Assembly (NCBI GenBank): GCA_016722655.1 | Contig: JADKIR010000004.1 | Coordinates: 1,302,001 to 1,366,000, forward strand | Direction of reading: 5' to 3' | DNA from: Cytophagaceae bacterium | GTDB lineage: Bacteria > Bacteroidota > Bacteroidia > Cytophagales > Spirosomataceae | DNA: 64,000 bases | Shown here: piece after piece, positions 34,751 to 43,969 of the stretch | How positions within the stretch are numbered: the first letter of the stretch is position 1 | Layout of the letters: each line of letters opens with the position of its first letter | Notes under the pieces: model-generated | Seen by the model: only the letters and a program-made list of their open reading frames with translations | Told to the model about the DNA's origin: nothing | Database searches by the model: none | Program-made: the position numbers and the translations under genes

Positions 34751-37713
34751 CTATTTCACTATTGCCTTGTAAATCACGTCATGAACCTTCTTTCGGGTTC
34801 TAAATTTGATGAGTTTATTGTTGTCTGCCGAAGGATACACCCTGTTTGAAAGAAAAATATAGATGAGGTTTTTTTGTGGATCGACCCATGCAGCGGTGCC
34901 CGTAAACCCTGTATGACCATAAGTATCTTCTGAAGCATTTTCAGAAAGACTGGCTTCTTCGGGTGGTTTATTCCAACCCAATCCACGGTGACTCACGTCT
35001 GATTGGTTTTTTGTGAAATAATCGATAGTAGCAGGTAAAAAATACTGTTTTCCATCGTATTTGCCTTTGTTGAGATTCATTTGAAAGAGTTTAGCCAAAT
35101 CCCAGGCATTACTAAATAGCCCCGCATGGCCTGCCACTCCGCCCAGTAATGCAGCGTTTTGATCATGAACCGTTCCTCTGATCAGACCTTTACGGTAATG
35201 ATTGTCAATTTCGGTAGGAGCAATTTCTGTAACTTGCAGTTTCTTTAGGATATTGAAACCCGTCCTTTCCATGCCCAGTGGCTGATAAAGTGAGAAATAC
35301 AAATAATCGTCAAGGTTTCTTTTTGTGATTTTTTCGACCACCCGTTGAAGTAATATCAGCCCCAGGTCGGAATATGCGTATCTTTTGGTAGTTCCTGAAC
35401 TAATAAGGGTACTATTTTTGATCCAGTTAAGTACCGAATCTTTTATGGCAGGTTTGATAAAAAGACCATTGTAAACCGTCAGAAGCTTGTTTTCGGGGTT
35501 GGTTTCAGCGTAAAATTCCGGTGAATATTGCCCTCCGGAAATGGTTTTGGTATAAAAGGGAATAAAAGGCCTTAAACCGGCCTGATGCATAAGCAAATCT
35601 TTTATCGGAATATTGCCCTTGTCAGTAGAATCCATTTCGGGCAAATAATATTTTAGTGGTTTCTCAATATCCAGTTTCTTCTGGTTATAAAGCATCATAA
35701 CAGCCTGGAGTGTCGCCATGACTTTGGTAAGAGATGCCAGGTCGAAATCGGTTTTGAGCGTCACCGGCTCATCAAAACCGTACCGCATGTTTCCGAATGC
35801 TTCAAAATAAACTACTTTTCCATTTCTTGCTACCAAAACCTGTGCCCCCGGAAATTCTTCATTCCGGATGGCGTTTAGCATGATTGGGGCTATGGTGGCC
35901 AACTGATCGCCATCCATTCCTTCTGACAATGCCGCCCCAAAGCCTATGCGATTTTTGGTAAGTGTTTTCAAACCATCCCCAATTTTTCCGTCAAAAGATA
36001 GTGTATTTACAGGAATCTTTCCTTTTGCCGGTTTTACTCCAAAAATCATATTAGCCACGGCTATCGCCGATTGCTTTTCATCTTCAAAACCGCAGATTAT
36101 AGTATCAAAATCACTGAAGTTTTTCAAAACATAAGGATTCCCAAAAACACAAACTATCACTTTGGTTTGAGATTGTAATTCTCCAATCAAATCGAGGGTT
36201 TCGTTGGTTAATCCAAAATTTCTCGATTCCAGATTATGCAGACCATGCACAGTCACAATCACCAGATCATTTTGAGCAGCTTGCTCCACCACGGCCTCCC
36301 AATCGTCGGGTTTGGCGGGTTTAAACGGGATGTTGAATGATTTTTTTACCCCATACAAATCAAATATCTGATGGATTGGATGGTTGGCCGGTGCTCCTAC
36401 CGTGAGCAAAGCATAATTGAGATTGTTAAGATTTTGTATTGGAACCAGACTTTCATTGTCTCTGACCAGCGTGGTGGCCTCGTCAAAAACCTGCTGAATA
36501 AGATCTGAAACATGTGGTTTATTCAAGTCTTGCAGGAGATTTGAATAATCGATGGGTTTGTATTGATTCAATCCGGCCTGATATTTTGCCTTTAATATTT
36601 TCAAAACTCTTTGGTCGAGATCTGTAACCGAAAGAGTGCTGTCCTGAAAATTTTTCAGGAGCTCATTGTAAGCGGTTTCGATGTTGGCCGTTTGCAGCAA
36701 GATATCATTGCCAGCCTTAAAAGCCTCCACTTCGGCTTTGCCGGTAGGAAAATACCTCAACAAACCCCGCATGTTCATGGCGTCGGTGATCACCAATCCT
36801 TTGTACCCCAATTGTTTTTTCAGATACTGATTGATTACTTTTTCTGATACGCTTGCAGGCATGTTAGGCGTAGGATCAAGTGCGGGCACCTCCAGGTGAC
36901 CAACCATCACCGAGGCGATGCTGTCCTGAATCAGTCTGCGAAACGGTACCGATTCTATGTCATCAATGTGTTGTTTGGTGTGTTTTAGCAAAGGCAGAGC
37001 ATGGTGCGAGTCGGTCTCGGTATCGCCATGACCCGGAAAGTGCTTGGCACTAGCCATTATGCCCGCTTTTTTGAGTCCACGGGCATAGGCCGATGCCAGA
37101 TTACTCACATTTTGAGGAGCCTCCCCAAACGACCGATAGTTAATTACAGGATTTTTAGGGTTGGAATTGATATCGGCATCAGGGCCAAAATTGATATGAA
37201 TTCCCATTCTGCGGCATTGCTGGCCTATTTCAAATCCTACTTTTCAACAATCTCCGGATTATAGGTGGCTCCCAAAGTAATAGCTTTCGGGAAGGAAACC
37301 GCCTGATCGAGTCTCATTCCAAGGCCCCATTCGCCATCGATACCAATTAACAACGGAATATCGGCCGCAGTCTGATAGCGATTTGTGAGCACGGCCTGTT
37401 GCATGGGGTTTCCCTGGAAAAATATGAGACCGCCAATATGATATTTTTTAATCTGGTTTTCGAGGTAATTGTAGTCGGTTTCGTTGCGGTTTGAAAAAGC
37501 CGAAATCATAAAAAGTTGCCCGACTTTTTGTTCCAGTGTCATGGTGGCTAAAATGCTGTCAGCCCAGATATTTAGCCTGATTTTTTTTGAATCAACTTTA
37601 TCAAAGCTAAGCTGTCTGTCAATATTTTGATTTTCGGTAAACCAAAAAGATTGGAACAATGCAACCAAAAGTATTAAAGGTAGAAACAGTATTTTCTGAA
37701 AATGATTTGCCAA
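34751..37713 (-). pseudogene. GH3 beta-N-acetylglucosaminidase (NagZ-like) fused to a serine hydrolase, broken by one missing base
   Basis: Two adjacent frames make one 987-residue fusion if one base is added in the T run at 37241-37244 (AAAA on the coding strand): the upper frame ends TYNPEIVEK, and the restored frame continues VGFEIGQQCRRMGIHINFGP. Seen: signal anchor LANHFQKILFLPLILLVALF, GH3 start MTLEQKVGQLFMI, GIDGEWGLGMRL, KHFPGHGDTETDSHHALPLL (NagZ His-Asp loop), nucleophile region VITDAMNM, then a class C beta-lactamase-like domain with SLTK and YSDL. It would trim peptidoglycan sugars in the envelope. Start is a TTG at 37713, as no ATG fits. The lesion may be a sequencing error rather than a true pseudogene. 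Confidence 0.8.
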
Positions 37714-37847
37714 GTTAATTTGGGTAGTTTTTTTACAAAAAAAGACAATAATAATTGAATTATTAAGATTTATGCATTCAAAATGGCATTGTATCAAGAA
37801 ATATATTGATTTAAAAATTAGGAGTTTAGATTCTGGGTTTATAATCG

Positions 37848-37855
37848 TAAATTTG
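37848..37855 (+). promoter_or_regulatory. Candidate -7 element of the ABC-F gene
   Basis: TAAATTTG, an exact TAnnTTTG match, 51 bases before the ATG at 37907. No clear TTG at -33. Confidence 0.4.
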
Positions 37856-37906
37856 CATTTTGTTTCTATAAAAATTAAGAAAACACTAATAATCAAGTAA
37901 TTATAA

Positions 37907-39523
37907 ATGTTAACAGTTTCTAATCTTTCGCTGCAGTTTGGAAAGCGAATTTTGTTTGAAGAAGTAAACCTGAAGTTTGTTCCGGGCAACGTATATGGCC
38001 TGATTGGTGCCAACGGAGCCGGAAAAACCACTTTTGTGAAAATATTGTCGGGTGAAATTGATGCCACCACCGGAAATATGTCAATGGATCCGGGTGAAAG
38101 AATGTCTGTTTTGAAGCAAAATCAAAACGCATTCGATGAGTTTACTGTGCTTGACACCGTAATGCGTGGCAACGAAAAACTGTATCAAATCATGCAGGAA
38201 AAAGACGCCATCTATCTGAAACCCGACTTTTCGGAAGAAGATGGTCACCGTGCTGCAGAATTGGAGCATGATTTTGCAGAAATGAACGGCTGGGAAGCCG
38301 AGTCTGACGCCGCCTCCCTCCTATCGGGACTGGGCATCACAGAAGATATTCATTACTCTCTGATGGCCGACATCAACCCTTCGGAAAAAGTAAAGGTTCT
38401 ACTGGCTCAAGCTTTATTTGGTGATCCTGACGTATTGCTCCTCGATGAGCCTACCAATAACCTCGACATCGAGTCGATTTTGTGGCTGGAAAACTTCCTG
38501 ATGAACTTCAAAAATACCGTGATAGTGGTTTCTCACGACCGTCACTTCCTCGACAACGTGTGTACCTATGTGGCCGATCTTGACTTTAAGAAAATCACAC
38601 TGTATGGGGGTAACTACTCGTTCTGGTACGAATCAAGCCAGCTAGCAGCCCGCCAAAAGGCTGATCAAAACAAGAAAGCCGAAGAGAAAAAGAAAGAACT
38701 GGAGGATTTTATTCGTCGTTTCTCGGCCAACGTGGCCAAATCGAAACAGGCTACTGCCCGCCAGAAAATGATTGAAAAGCTCGATATTGCGGCTATTCAG
38801 CCTTCTTCGAGACGATATCCGTTTATCGGGTTTAAACCTGAAAGAGAAGTGGGCGACCAGATATTGATGGTGGAGCACCTGAGCTATAAAAACGAAGAGG
38901 GCGAATATGTGTTTAAAGACCTGAGCTTTCAGATTGCTAAAAACGACAAGATTGGCTTCCTGAGTAAAGATGGTCTGGCTGTGACGGCCCTTTTTGATGT
39001 TTTGATGGGCCTGAAACAAGCCTCCGCCGGTAGTTTTAAATGGGGCGTAACCATCACGAAGGATTATCTTCCCAATGACAACAGCAATTATTTCGAGGAT
39101 GCCAGCCTCAACCTGGTGGACTGGCTGAGACAATACAGTACCGACAAAGACGAGACCTTTGTGCGTGGATTCCTGGGACGGATGCTGTTTTCAGGCGAAG
39201 AGGCCCTGAAAAAGTGTACGGTGCTATCGGGAGGAGAAAAACAACGTTGTATGTTTTCGAAAATGATGCTCTCCAACTCTAATGTGTTGCTGTTTGACGA
39301 GCCTACCAACCACCTTGACCTGGAGTCGATTCAGGCTCTCAACAAAGGCATGGAAGACTACGAAAGTACAATACTCTTTACCTCGCATGACCACCAGCTG
39401 ACCAACACAGTGGCCAACCGAATCATAGAATTGGGACCAAAAGGCTGCCTCGACAAGCTGATGAGTTTTGATGATTATCTGACCGACGAAAAGATCAAAG
39501 AACAACGTAAAGCGATCTATTGA
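37907..39523 (+). CDS. ABC-F family ATPase (YbiT-like) with one degenerate nucleotide site
   Basis: A 538-residue soluble protein with two ABC domains and no membrane part; ABC-F proteins act on the ribosome. NBD1: Walker A GANGAGKT (residues 34-41), Walker B LLLDEPTNNLDIES, but the signature position reads INPSEKVKV instead of LSGGE. A basic helical linker (about 240-300, QKADQNKKAEEKKKELEDF) follows. NBD2: the Walker A position reads LSKDGLAVTALFD with no GK[ST], while the signature LSGGEKQRCMFSK and Walker B LLFDEPTNHLDLES are intact. So one composite site (NBD1 Walker A with NBD2 signature) looks active and the other dead. Divergent from the GH3 gene; followed by a terminator. Confidence 0.92.
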   Translation: MLTVSNLSLQFGKRILFEEVNLKFVPGNVYGLIGANGAGKTTFVKILSGEIDATTGNMSMDPGERMSVLKQNQNAFDEFTVLDTVMRGNEKLYQIMQEKDAIYLKPDFSEEDGHRAAELEHDFAEMNGWEAESDAASLLSGLGITEDIHYSLMADINPSEKVKVLLAQALFGDPDVLLLDEPTNNLDIESILWLENFLMNFKNTVIVVSHDRHFLDNVCTYVADLDFKKITLYGGNYSFWYESSQLAARQKADQNKKAEEKKKELEDFIRRFSANVAKSKQATARQKMIEKLDIAAIQPSSRRYPFIGFKPEREVGDQILMVEHLSYKNEEGEYVFKDLSFQIAKNDKIGFLSKDGLAVTALFDVLMGLKQASAGSFKWGVTITKDYLPNDNSNYFEDASLNLVDWLRQYSTDKDETFVRGFLGRMLFSGEEALKKCTVLSGGEKQRCMFSKMMLSNSNVLLFDEPTNHLDLESIQALNKGMEDYESTILFTSHDHQLTNTVANRIIELGPKGCLDKLMSFDDYLTDEKIKEQRKAIY

Positions 39524-39541
39524 TCGTAAGCATATATTTTC

Positions 39542-39576
39542 AAAAGCCCCTGATCCTCATGGATTTGGGGCTTTTT
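39542..39576 (+). terminator. Intrinsic terminator of the ABC-F gene
   Basis: 9-bp stem AAAAGCCCC/GGGGCTTTT with a 16-base loop, followed by T. Confidence 0.85.
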
Positions 39577-39754
39577 AGTGGGTTATTTTTTAGAAAAAGT
39601 AAATAATTTTTGTAGATTTGATTTTTAGAAATAAAGCTATAATAAGTTTTCAAATCAAAATGCAACGGTCTTCAGAAAAGACGAAAAGAATCTAAGGACT
39701 AAAACGAATTTTATGGGTGTTTATGTCTTAATTGCAATTTCCAAAAAATAAATC
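39577..39754. other. AT-rich leader region of the SEFIR gene
   Basis: No gene seen. TAGATTTG at 39613-39620 fits TAnnTTTG on the plus strand and could drive the SEFIR gene with a leader of about 130 bases. No terminal repeats or integrase-type signals are visible at this edge. Confidence 0.4.
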
Positions 39755-41005
39755 ATGTTAGACCAAGAAGAATTATATCAAAATTTATTGGAGGAAAATT
39801 GGGAAACCATTTTGAAAATAATTTATGAAAACAAAAACTTAATAAAAAGCGACACCTTGCTTAAACAAGCATGCAAAGTTTTTGAAACACAATTTGTAGG
39901 TAAAATAGACACATTATCAATAGAAAAGGTGAAATTAGTTGAAATTTTAGAAAACCTTTATTTATTACATTGTGGAAATTTTTATTCTCTTGAACAAGAA
40001 AATTATAAAGCCATAGTTTTAAGTATTGTGAAAAGAATTGAATTAAAAAATGCATATAATTACGCACTAGAATTCCCCACAGAAATGATTTGTAGGCAGA
40101 TTATTTCTAATTTCAATATTGAAAAAATCAAGAAAGAGGGTTATAAACTAGAATCTAAAAAAGACTTAACAAAAAATTGGATAGAAATATTCAACCGACT
40201 TTTTGAATTAATTAATTTACAAAGTAATTCTGCAACTTATTATTCTGGTCAAAGATTCATTAGTGTTGTTCGTGAATTTGAACCTTATTTCCCAGATTAC
40301 GCTCAATTTATTGAATTAAGAAATAATGAAGGGAAAAGCACAAGTAGAAAGGTTTTTTACTACGATATTTTATCAGGTGTAAATTTAAATTTGAGAAACA
40401 ATATTTTAAATAGAATCCTCACTACTATTGAACCCTTCAACAAAGAAAAAGTAGATGAAATAAAACAGCTTATGAATGGTAAAAGTATCAAGACAAATAC
40501 TGAAGATATTTTATTAAGTAATAAACAACCTAACGTTTTCATTTCATATTCTTGGGATTCTGAAGAACATAAAAATTGGGTATTAGATTTGGCAGATTCA
40601 CTTTGTGAAGAAGGTATTAACGTAATTTTAGATAGATACTATTTAAAGGCGGGCAAAAGTTTAACTAAGTTTCTAGAAACCAATATTGGTGCTGTTGATA
40701 AGGTGCTTATAATTTTTACTGAAAACTACAAGAAAAAAGCAGAAAAAAGGCAAGGTGGGGTTGGTTTTGAATATTCTATTTTGAATCAAGAACTTTATGA
40801 AAACCAATCCGAAAGTGAACGTATTATTCCAATTTTAAGAAATGGAAAACCTGTTGATAGTATTCCAACTTATATGAGACAATTAATTCATTTAGACATA
40901 ACAAAAGATGAAAATTATTCAGTTTGGTTTTCAGAATTGCTTAAAGAAATATATGATGAACCAACAATAAGAAAACCTAAAATAGGGATTAGAAAAACTT
41001 ACTGA
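39755..41005 (+). CDS. SEFIR-domain protein, candidate anti-phage defence effector
   Basis: A 416-residue cytoplasmic protein. Seen: a helical N-terminal part of about 250 residues with no recognised family (low in glycine, rich in Glu, Asn and Ile), then a C-terminal SEFIR domain (about residues 258-400): PNVFISYSWDSEEHKNWV, INVILDRYYLKAGKSL, DKVLIIFTENYKKKA, GGVGFEYSILNQELYE, IIPILRNGK. SEFIR is a TIR relative; single-gene SEFIR systems in bacteria are known to stop phage by NAD-depleting abortive infection. The gene is much more AT-rich than the ABC-F gene and the reductase gene on either side, which suggests acquisition by transfer. No mobility gene is nearby. Confidence 0.85.
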   Translation: MLDQEELYQNLLEENWETILKIIYENKNLIKSDTLLKQACKVFETQFVGKIDTLSIEKVKLVEILENLYLLHCGNFYSLEQENYKAIVLSIVKRIELKNAYNYALEFPTEMICRQIISNFNIEKIKKEGYKLESKKDLTKNWIEIFNRLFELINLQSNSATYYSGQRFISVVREFEPYFPDYAQFIELRNNEGKSTSRKVFYYDILSGVNLNLRNNILNRILTTIEPFNKEKVDEIKQLMNGKSIKTNTEDILLSNKQPNVFISYSWDSEEHKNWVLDLADSLCEEGINVILDRYYLKAGKSLTKFLETNIGAVDKVLIIFTENYKKKAEKRQGGVGFEYSILNQELYENQSESERIIPILRNGKPVDSIPTYMRQLIHLDITKDENYSVWFSELLKEIYDEPTIRKPKIGIRKTY

Positions 41006-41151
41006 AAGTGAATTACTATTTTTCATGAGTTTAAATTCTTCAATGGAACTTTGAACATTATGCATTTCAAATCCAGAATGAAATTTGTCAGAAATTATGT
41101 TAACTAAAAGCTACTTACAGATTCTTAGTATTAACAATCCTGATATTTCCC

Positions 41152-41159
41152 TATTTTTG
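41152..41159 (+). promoter_or_regulatory. Candidate -7 element of the RibD-like gene
   Basis: TATTTTTG (TAnnTTTG) with TTA at 41131-41133 in the -33 place (18-base spacer), about 43 bases before the ATG. Confidence 0.4.
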
Positions 41160-41201
41160 CCTGATTGGTAAAACAGTTTTCAACCCTTTAACATAATTAA
41201 A

Positions 41202-41774
41202 ATGAGGAATTTGGTCTATTTTATGCATACTTCGCTCGACGGCTTTGTGGGCGGGCCCAATGGCGAAATGAACTGGATAAGTGTGGATGAGGAGATTTTT
41301 GACTTTGTGGCTACCCTCACTGCCAATGCCGACACTGCACTCTATGGCCGCACCACTTATGAAATGATGCAGGGCTACTGGCCTACTGCAGGCGACCAAC
41401 CCAATTCCTCCAAGCATGACAAAGAGCATTCGGTTTGGTACAAAAACATCCCAAAAGTGGTTTTATCCACCTCCCTTAGTCAGAAAGGCCTTGAAAACAC
41501 GACTGTCATCAACAGCAATCTCGAGGAAAATATCAATCACATAAAAAACAAACCTGGTAAAAACATCCTGATTTTTGGAAGCCCGAGGGCATCGCATTCT
41601 CTGCTGGAGGCGGGTTTGGTAGATGAGTTCTGGCTGTTTGTCAATCCTGTTTTGCTCGGGCAAGGGATTCCTCTTTTTAAGGGAGTCAATGAATTGGTAA
41701 AACTCAGGCTGATCGCCTCCAAAACGTTTTCGTGTGGTGTAATTGCTCTCCATTATGGGAGAAAAGAAGAGTGA
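41202..41774 (+). CDS. Dihydrofolate reductase-like (RibD C-terminal) protein
   Basis: A 190-residue NADPH-binding reductase fold. Seen: VYFMHTSLDGFVGGPNGEMNW, ALYGRTTYEMMQGYW, KNILIFGSPRASHSLLEAGL and VDEFWLFVNPVLLGQGIPLF, the order of motifs in the RibD_C/DHFR-like family. Stand-alone members are widespread and their substrates are mostly unknown; it is not a full riboflavin-pathway RibD because the deaminase half is absent. Single gene with its own promoter. Confidence 0.88.
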   Translation: MRNLVYFMHTSLDGFVGGPNGEMNWISVDEEIFDFVATLTANADTALYGRTTYEMMQGYWPTAGDQPNSSKHDKEHSVWYKNIPKVVLSTSLSQKGLENTTVINSNLEENINHIKNKPGKNILIFGSPRASHSLLEAGLVDEFWLFVNPVLLGQGIPLFKGVNELVKLRLIASKTFSCGVIALHYGRKEE

Positions 41775-41934
41775 AATCTTTTCCAATAATCCGATGGTAA
41801 TCAATTTAAAAACTCCATTCTGAACAAACCTCAAATACTTTTTTTACATCAAAATTAAGATTTGAGAAAACTGATTTTATTTTTGTAAAAGGATTGGAAT
41901 TCCTATTATTCAAACGTTTTTAGCAAAAAACTCA

Positions 41935-42300
41935 ATGACAAATAACGACAAACAAAATGAGCGGGTGGCAAAGATGTCATTTGCATCGGTGTATCCTCAT
42001 TATGTGGCCAAAGTGGAGAAAAAAGGCCGGACCGTCGCCGAGCTACACGAAGTTATCCAGTGGCTGACAAGATATGATGATGCCCAGCTGATGAAATTGA
42101 TAGCCGATAAAATGAGTTTTCAGGATTTTTTTGACGGTGCCACCTTGCATCCCAACGCCCGGCTGATTACCGGTCTGATTTGTGGCTACCGTGTGGAAGA
42201 CATCGAAAACCCATTTATGCAGAAAGTCAGATATCTTGACAAACTGGTCGATGAGTTGGCTAAAGGCAAAAAGATGGAGAAGATTCTGAGAAGTGAGTAA
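41935..42300 (+). CDS. DUF2200 family protein
   Basis: A 121-residue cytoplasmic protein of the DUF2200 family, seen in the pattern RVAKMSFASVYPHYVAKVEK, HEVIQWLTRYDDAQL and FDGATLHPNARLITGLICGY. Function is unknown for the whole family. It is 11 bases upstream of the small helix-hairpin-helix gene and likely cotranscribed with it. Confidence 0.88.
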   Translation: MTNNDKQNERVAKMSFASVYPHYVAKVEKKGRTVAELHEVIQWLTRYDDAQLMKLIADKMSFQDFFDGATLHPNARLITGLICGYRVEDIENPFMQKVRYLDKLVDELAKGKKMEKILRSE

Positions 42301-42311
42301 TAATAACCGTT

Positions 42312-42593
42312 ATGGAAACAAGTCTGAGAATATGTGAAAAGGGGCATCGGTACTTTAAAAGCAGCGATTGTCCGGTTTGTCCTCAATGCGATTCCGAAAA
42401 AAAGCCTGATTCGGGTTTCTTGTCAAAACTTGTGGCTCCGGCCAGAAGGGCCCTTGAAAATGCCGGCCTTAACACTCTGGAAAAACTCTCCGGATATTCT
42501 GAAAAAGAAATTTTAAATCTACACGGCATAGGAAAGTCAAGTATTCCGGTGTTAAAACTTGAACTCGAAAAAGCAGGTCTCGGTTTTAAATGA
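42312..42593 (+). CDS. Small zinc-ribbon and helix-hairpin-helix protein (RNA polymerase alpha-CTD-like)
   Basis: A 93-residue protein. The N-terminus has a metal-site-like cluster CEKGHRYFKSSDCPVCPQC (four cysteines and a histidine); the C-terminal 55 residues match the alpha-subunit C-terminal domain/helix-hairpin-helix fold: LVAPARRALENAGLNTLEKL, YSEKEILNLHGIGKSSIPVL. Such domains bind DNA non-specifically or touch regulators. It is not part of RNA polymerase, since the N-terminal assembly domain is absent. It follows the DUF2200 gene; how the two work together is unknown. Confidence 0.8.
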   Translation: METSLRICEKGHRYFKSSDCPVCPQCDSEKKPDSGFLSKLVAPARRALENAGLNTLEKLSGYSEKEILNLHGIGKSSIPVLKLELEKAGLGFK

Positions 42594-42909
42594 ACTCATG
42601 ATCAATTCGTTAATATTGCTTTTTTCAAAGGCCCATCAGGATACCCAGGTCTGGATTCACTAAATCATCTGACATTTATTTTATTTTTTCATAGATGAGG
42701 TGGTTTTTGTATATTCTCTAAAAACATTCGCCATTTCATCCTGTTTCTATAGCTTCAATACTATTTAAACATTTCTTTTTTTCTGTTTCAATTTTTATTA
42801 TATTTGAATCCCTTAATTTTCAGTCGATTAGGTATTTGAAATTTTTGGCATAGTTTTTTCAAATAAATTATTAGTGTATATAAGTTTTCCTAATAATTTC
42901 GTTAATACT
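42594..42909. other. Intergenic region upstream of the TPR gene
   Basis: About 315 AT-rich bases with no gene. TATATTTG at 42799-42806 matches the -7 consensus on the plus strand, about 104 bases before the TPR ATG; no -33 TTG is seen. Nothing else stands out. Confidence 0.4.
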
Positions 42910-43794
42910 ATGCTTTTTAAAAATCTTAGGATTTCTGTGAAAAAAAATTATTGGTTAATTGGTTTTATTTTGGTTGGTCTGGAAGTATCCGGCCAGCAAA
43001 CTGTGCTTAGGTCGCAGTCAATAAGCCATAAAACCACCAGCAGAGTAGCAACTGCTAAAAGTATTCAGAAAAACTACACAGAAAGCCCCAACCTTAGCCC
43101 TCAACTCAACTCTGCAGAAGAAGAAGCCAAAGCCGAAAAAGTAATAATTGTTAATAAAAATGCACCTGTAGGTGTTGATGTCAACTTTTTGCCGCTTTTT
43201 GGTGGTTTTGAAAAAACTGAAAGTCAGCAAGTTGACGACCAGCTTTTCCTTTCTGACTGTGACAAGAATTTTGCTACCCGTAAAGATGCTGGTGAGTTTT
43301 TTGCCAAAATGGGCTGGGATTACCTCTCTGAAGGCGATAAAAATACTGCTATCAATCGCTTTAATTTGGCGTATTTACTTGATAATGAAATCATTGATTC
43401 TTATTGGGGGTTGGGAGTGATAGAGTATCAGCAAGAAAATTACTCTTCAGCCATAAAGTTGATGTCAAAAGGCATTGAACTTTCTGATGGTCAGAATTAT
43501 GTGTTGATGGTGGATCTCGCCACCGTATATATTAAAACTGCTCTGGCCAATACCAATTCGGTGATTGAGATTAATCAGGCCAAAAAGTTACTCGAAAATG
43601 CGGTAAAAATACAACCCAACTATTCGCTGGCATATTTGCAACTGGCGGTAGTTTATCTTTTTGAAAATCAACCCGATGAAGCCTGGACTCAATTTCATAA
43701 GGGCTATGAACTCAACCCCACAGAACTTAACCGCGAAGTACTTGCCGAGCTACTTACCAGAAAAGATGATCCTAAAGGTTTTTTTAAGAAGTGA
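42910..43794 (+). CDS. Exported TPR protein
   Basis: About 294 residues. Seen: a signal peptide (basic N-terminus ISVKKN, hydrophobic YWLIGFILVGLEVSG), a spacer rich in Ser, Thr and Gln, then three to four tetratricopeptide repeats from about residue 130 (FFAKMGWDYLSEGDKNTAIN, SYWGLGVIEYQQENYSSAIK, AYLQLAVVYLFENQPDEAWT). Probable periplasmic scaffold for protein contacts. A GTG at 42874 would add 12 residues in front of the signal peptide, so the ATG at 42910 is chosen. Single-gene unit. Partner unknown. Confidence 0.8.
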   Translation: MLFKNLRISVKKNYWLIGFILVGLEVSGQQTVLRSQSISHKTTSRVATAKSIQKNYTESPNLSPQLNSAEEEAKAEKVIIVNKNAPVGVDVNFLPLFGGFEKTESQQVDDQLFLSDCDKNFATRKDAGEFFAKMGWDYLSEGDKNTAINRFNLAYLLDNEIIDSYWGLGVIEYQQENYSSAIKLMSKGIELSDGQNYVLMVDLATVYIKTALANTNSVIEINQAKKLLENAVKIQPNYSLAYLQLAVVYLFENQPDEAWTQFHKGYELNPTELNREVLAELLTRKDDPKGFFKK

Positions 43795-43969
43795 GTTATT
43801 TACTGATTTCTGCTTTCGGTATAAATAATTTTCTTATTTCACGATATCAAACCAAAATTTTTGGCATTATGATAACCTTTCCAAATCAAAAGATTGCACT
43901 AGTGTAATTTCTTTTCAACTTACAAACTTTCCAACTGGTGCCTAACTTCTGTTGCCTGTTCTCTCAAAG

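Noticed and set aside
37714..38070. N-terminal extension of the GH3 fusion up to 38070
   Set aside because: It would overlap the divergent ABC-F gene and its promoter, and the added sequence has no signal peptide or homology.
38642..39133. 163-codon minus-strand frame inside the ABC-F gene
   Set aside because: The plus strand encodes linker and NBD2 motifs; the minus frame has no family match.
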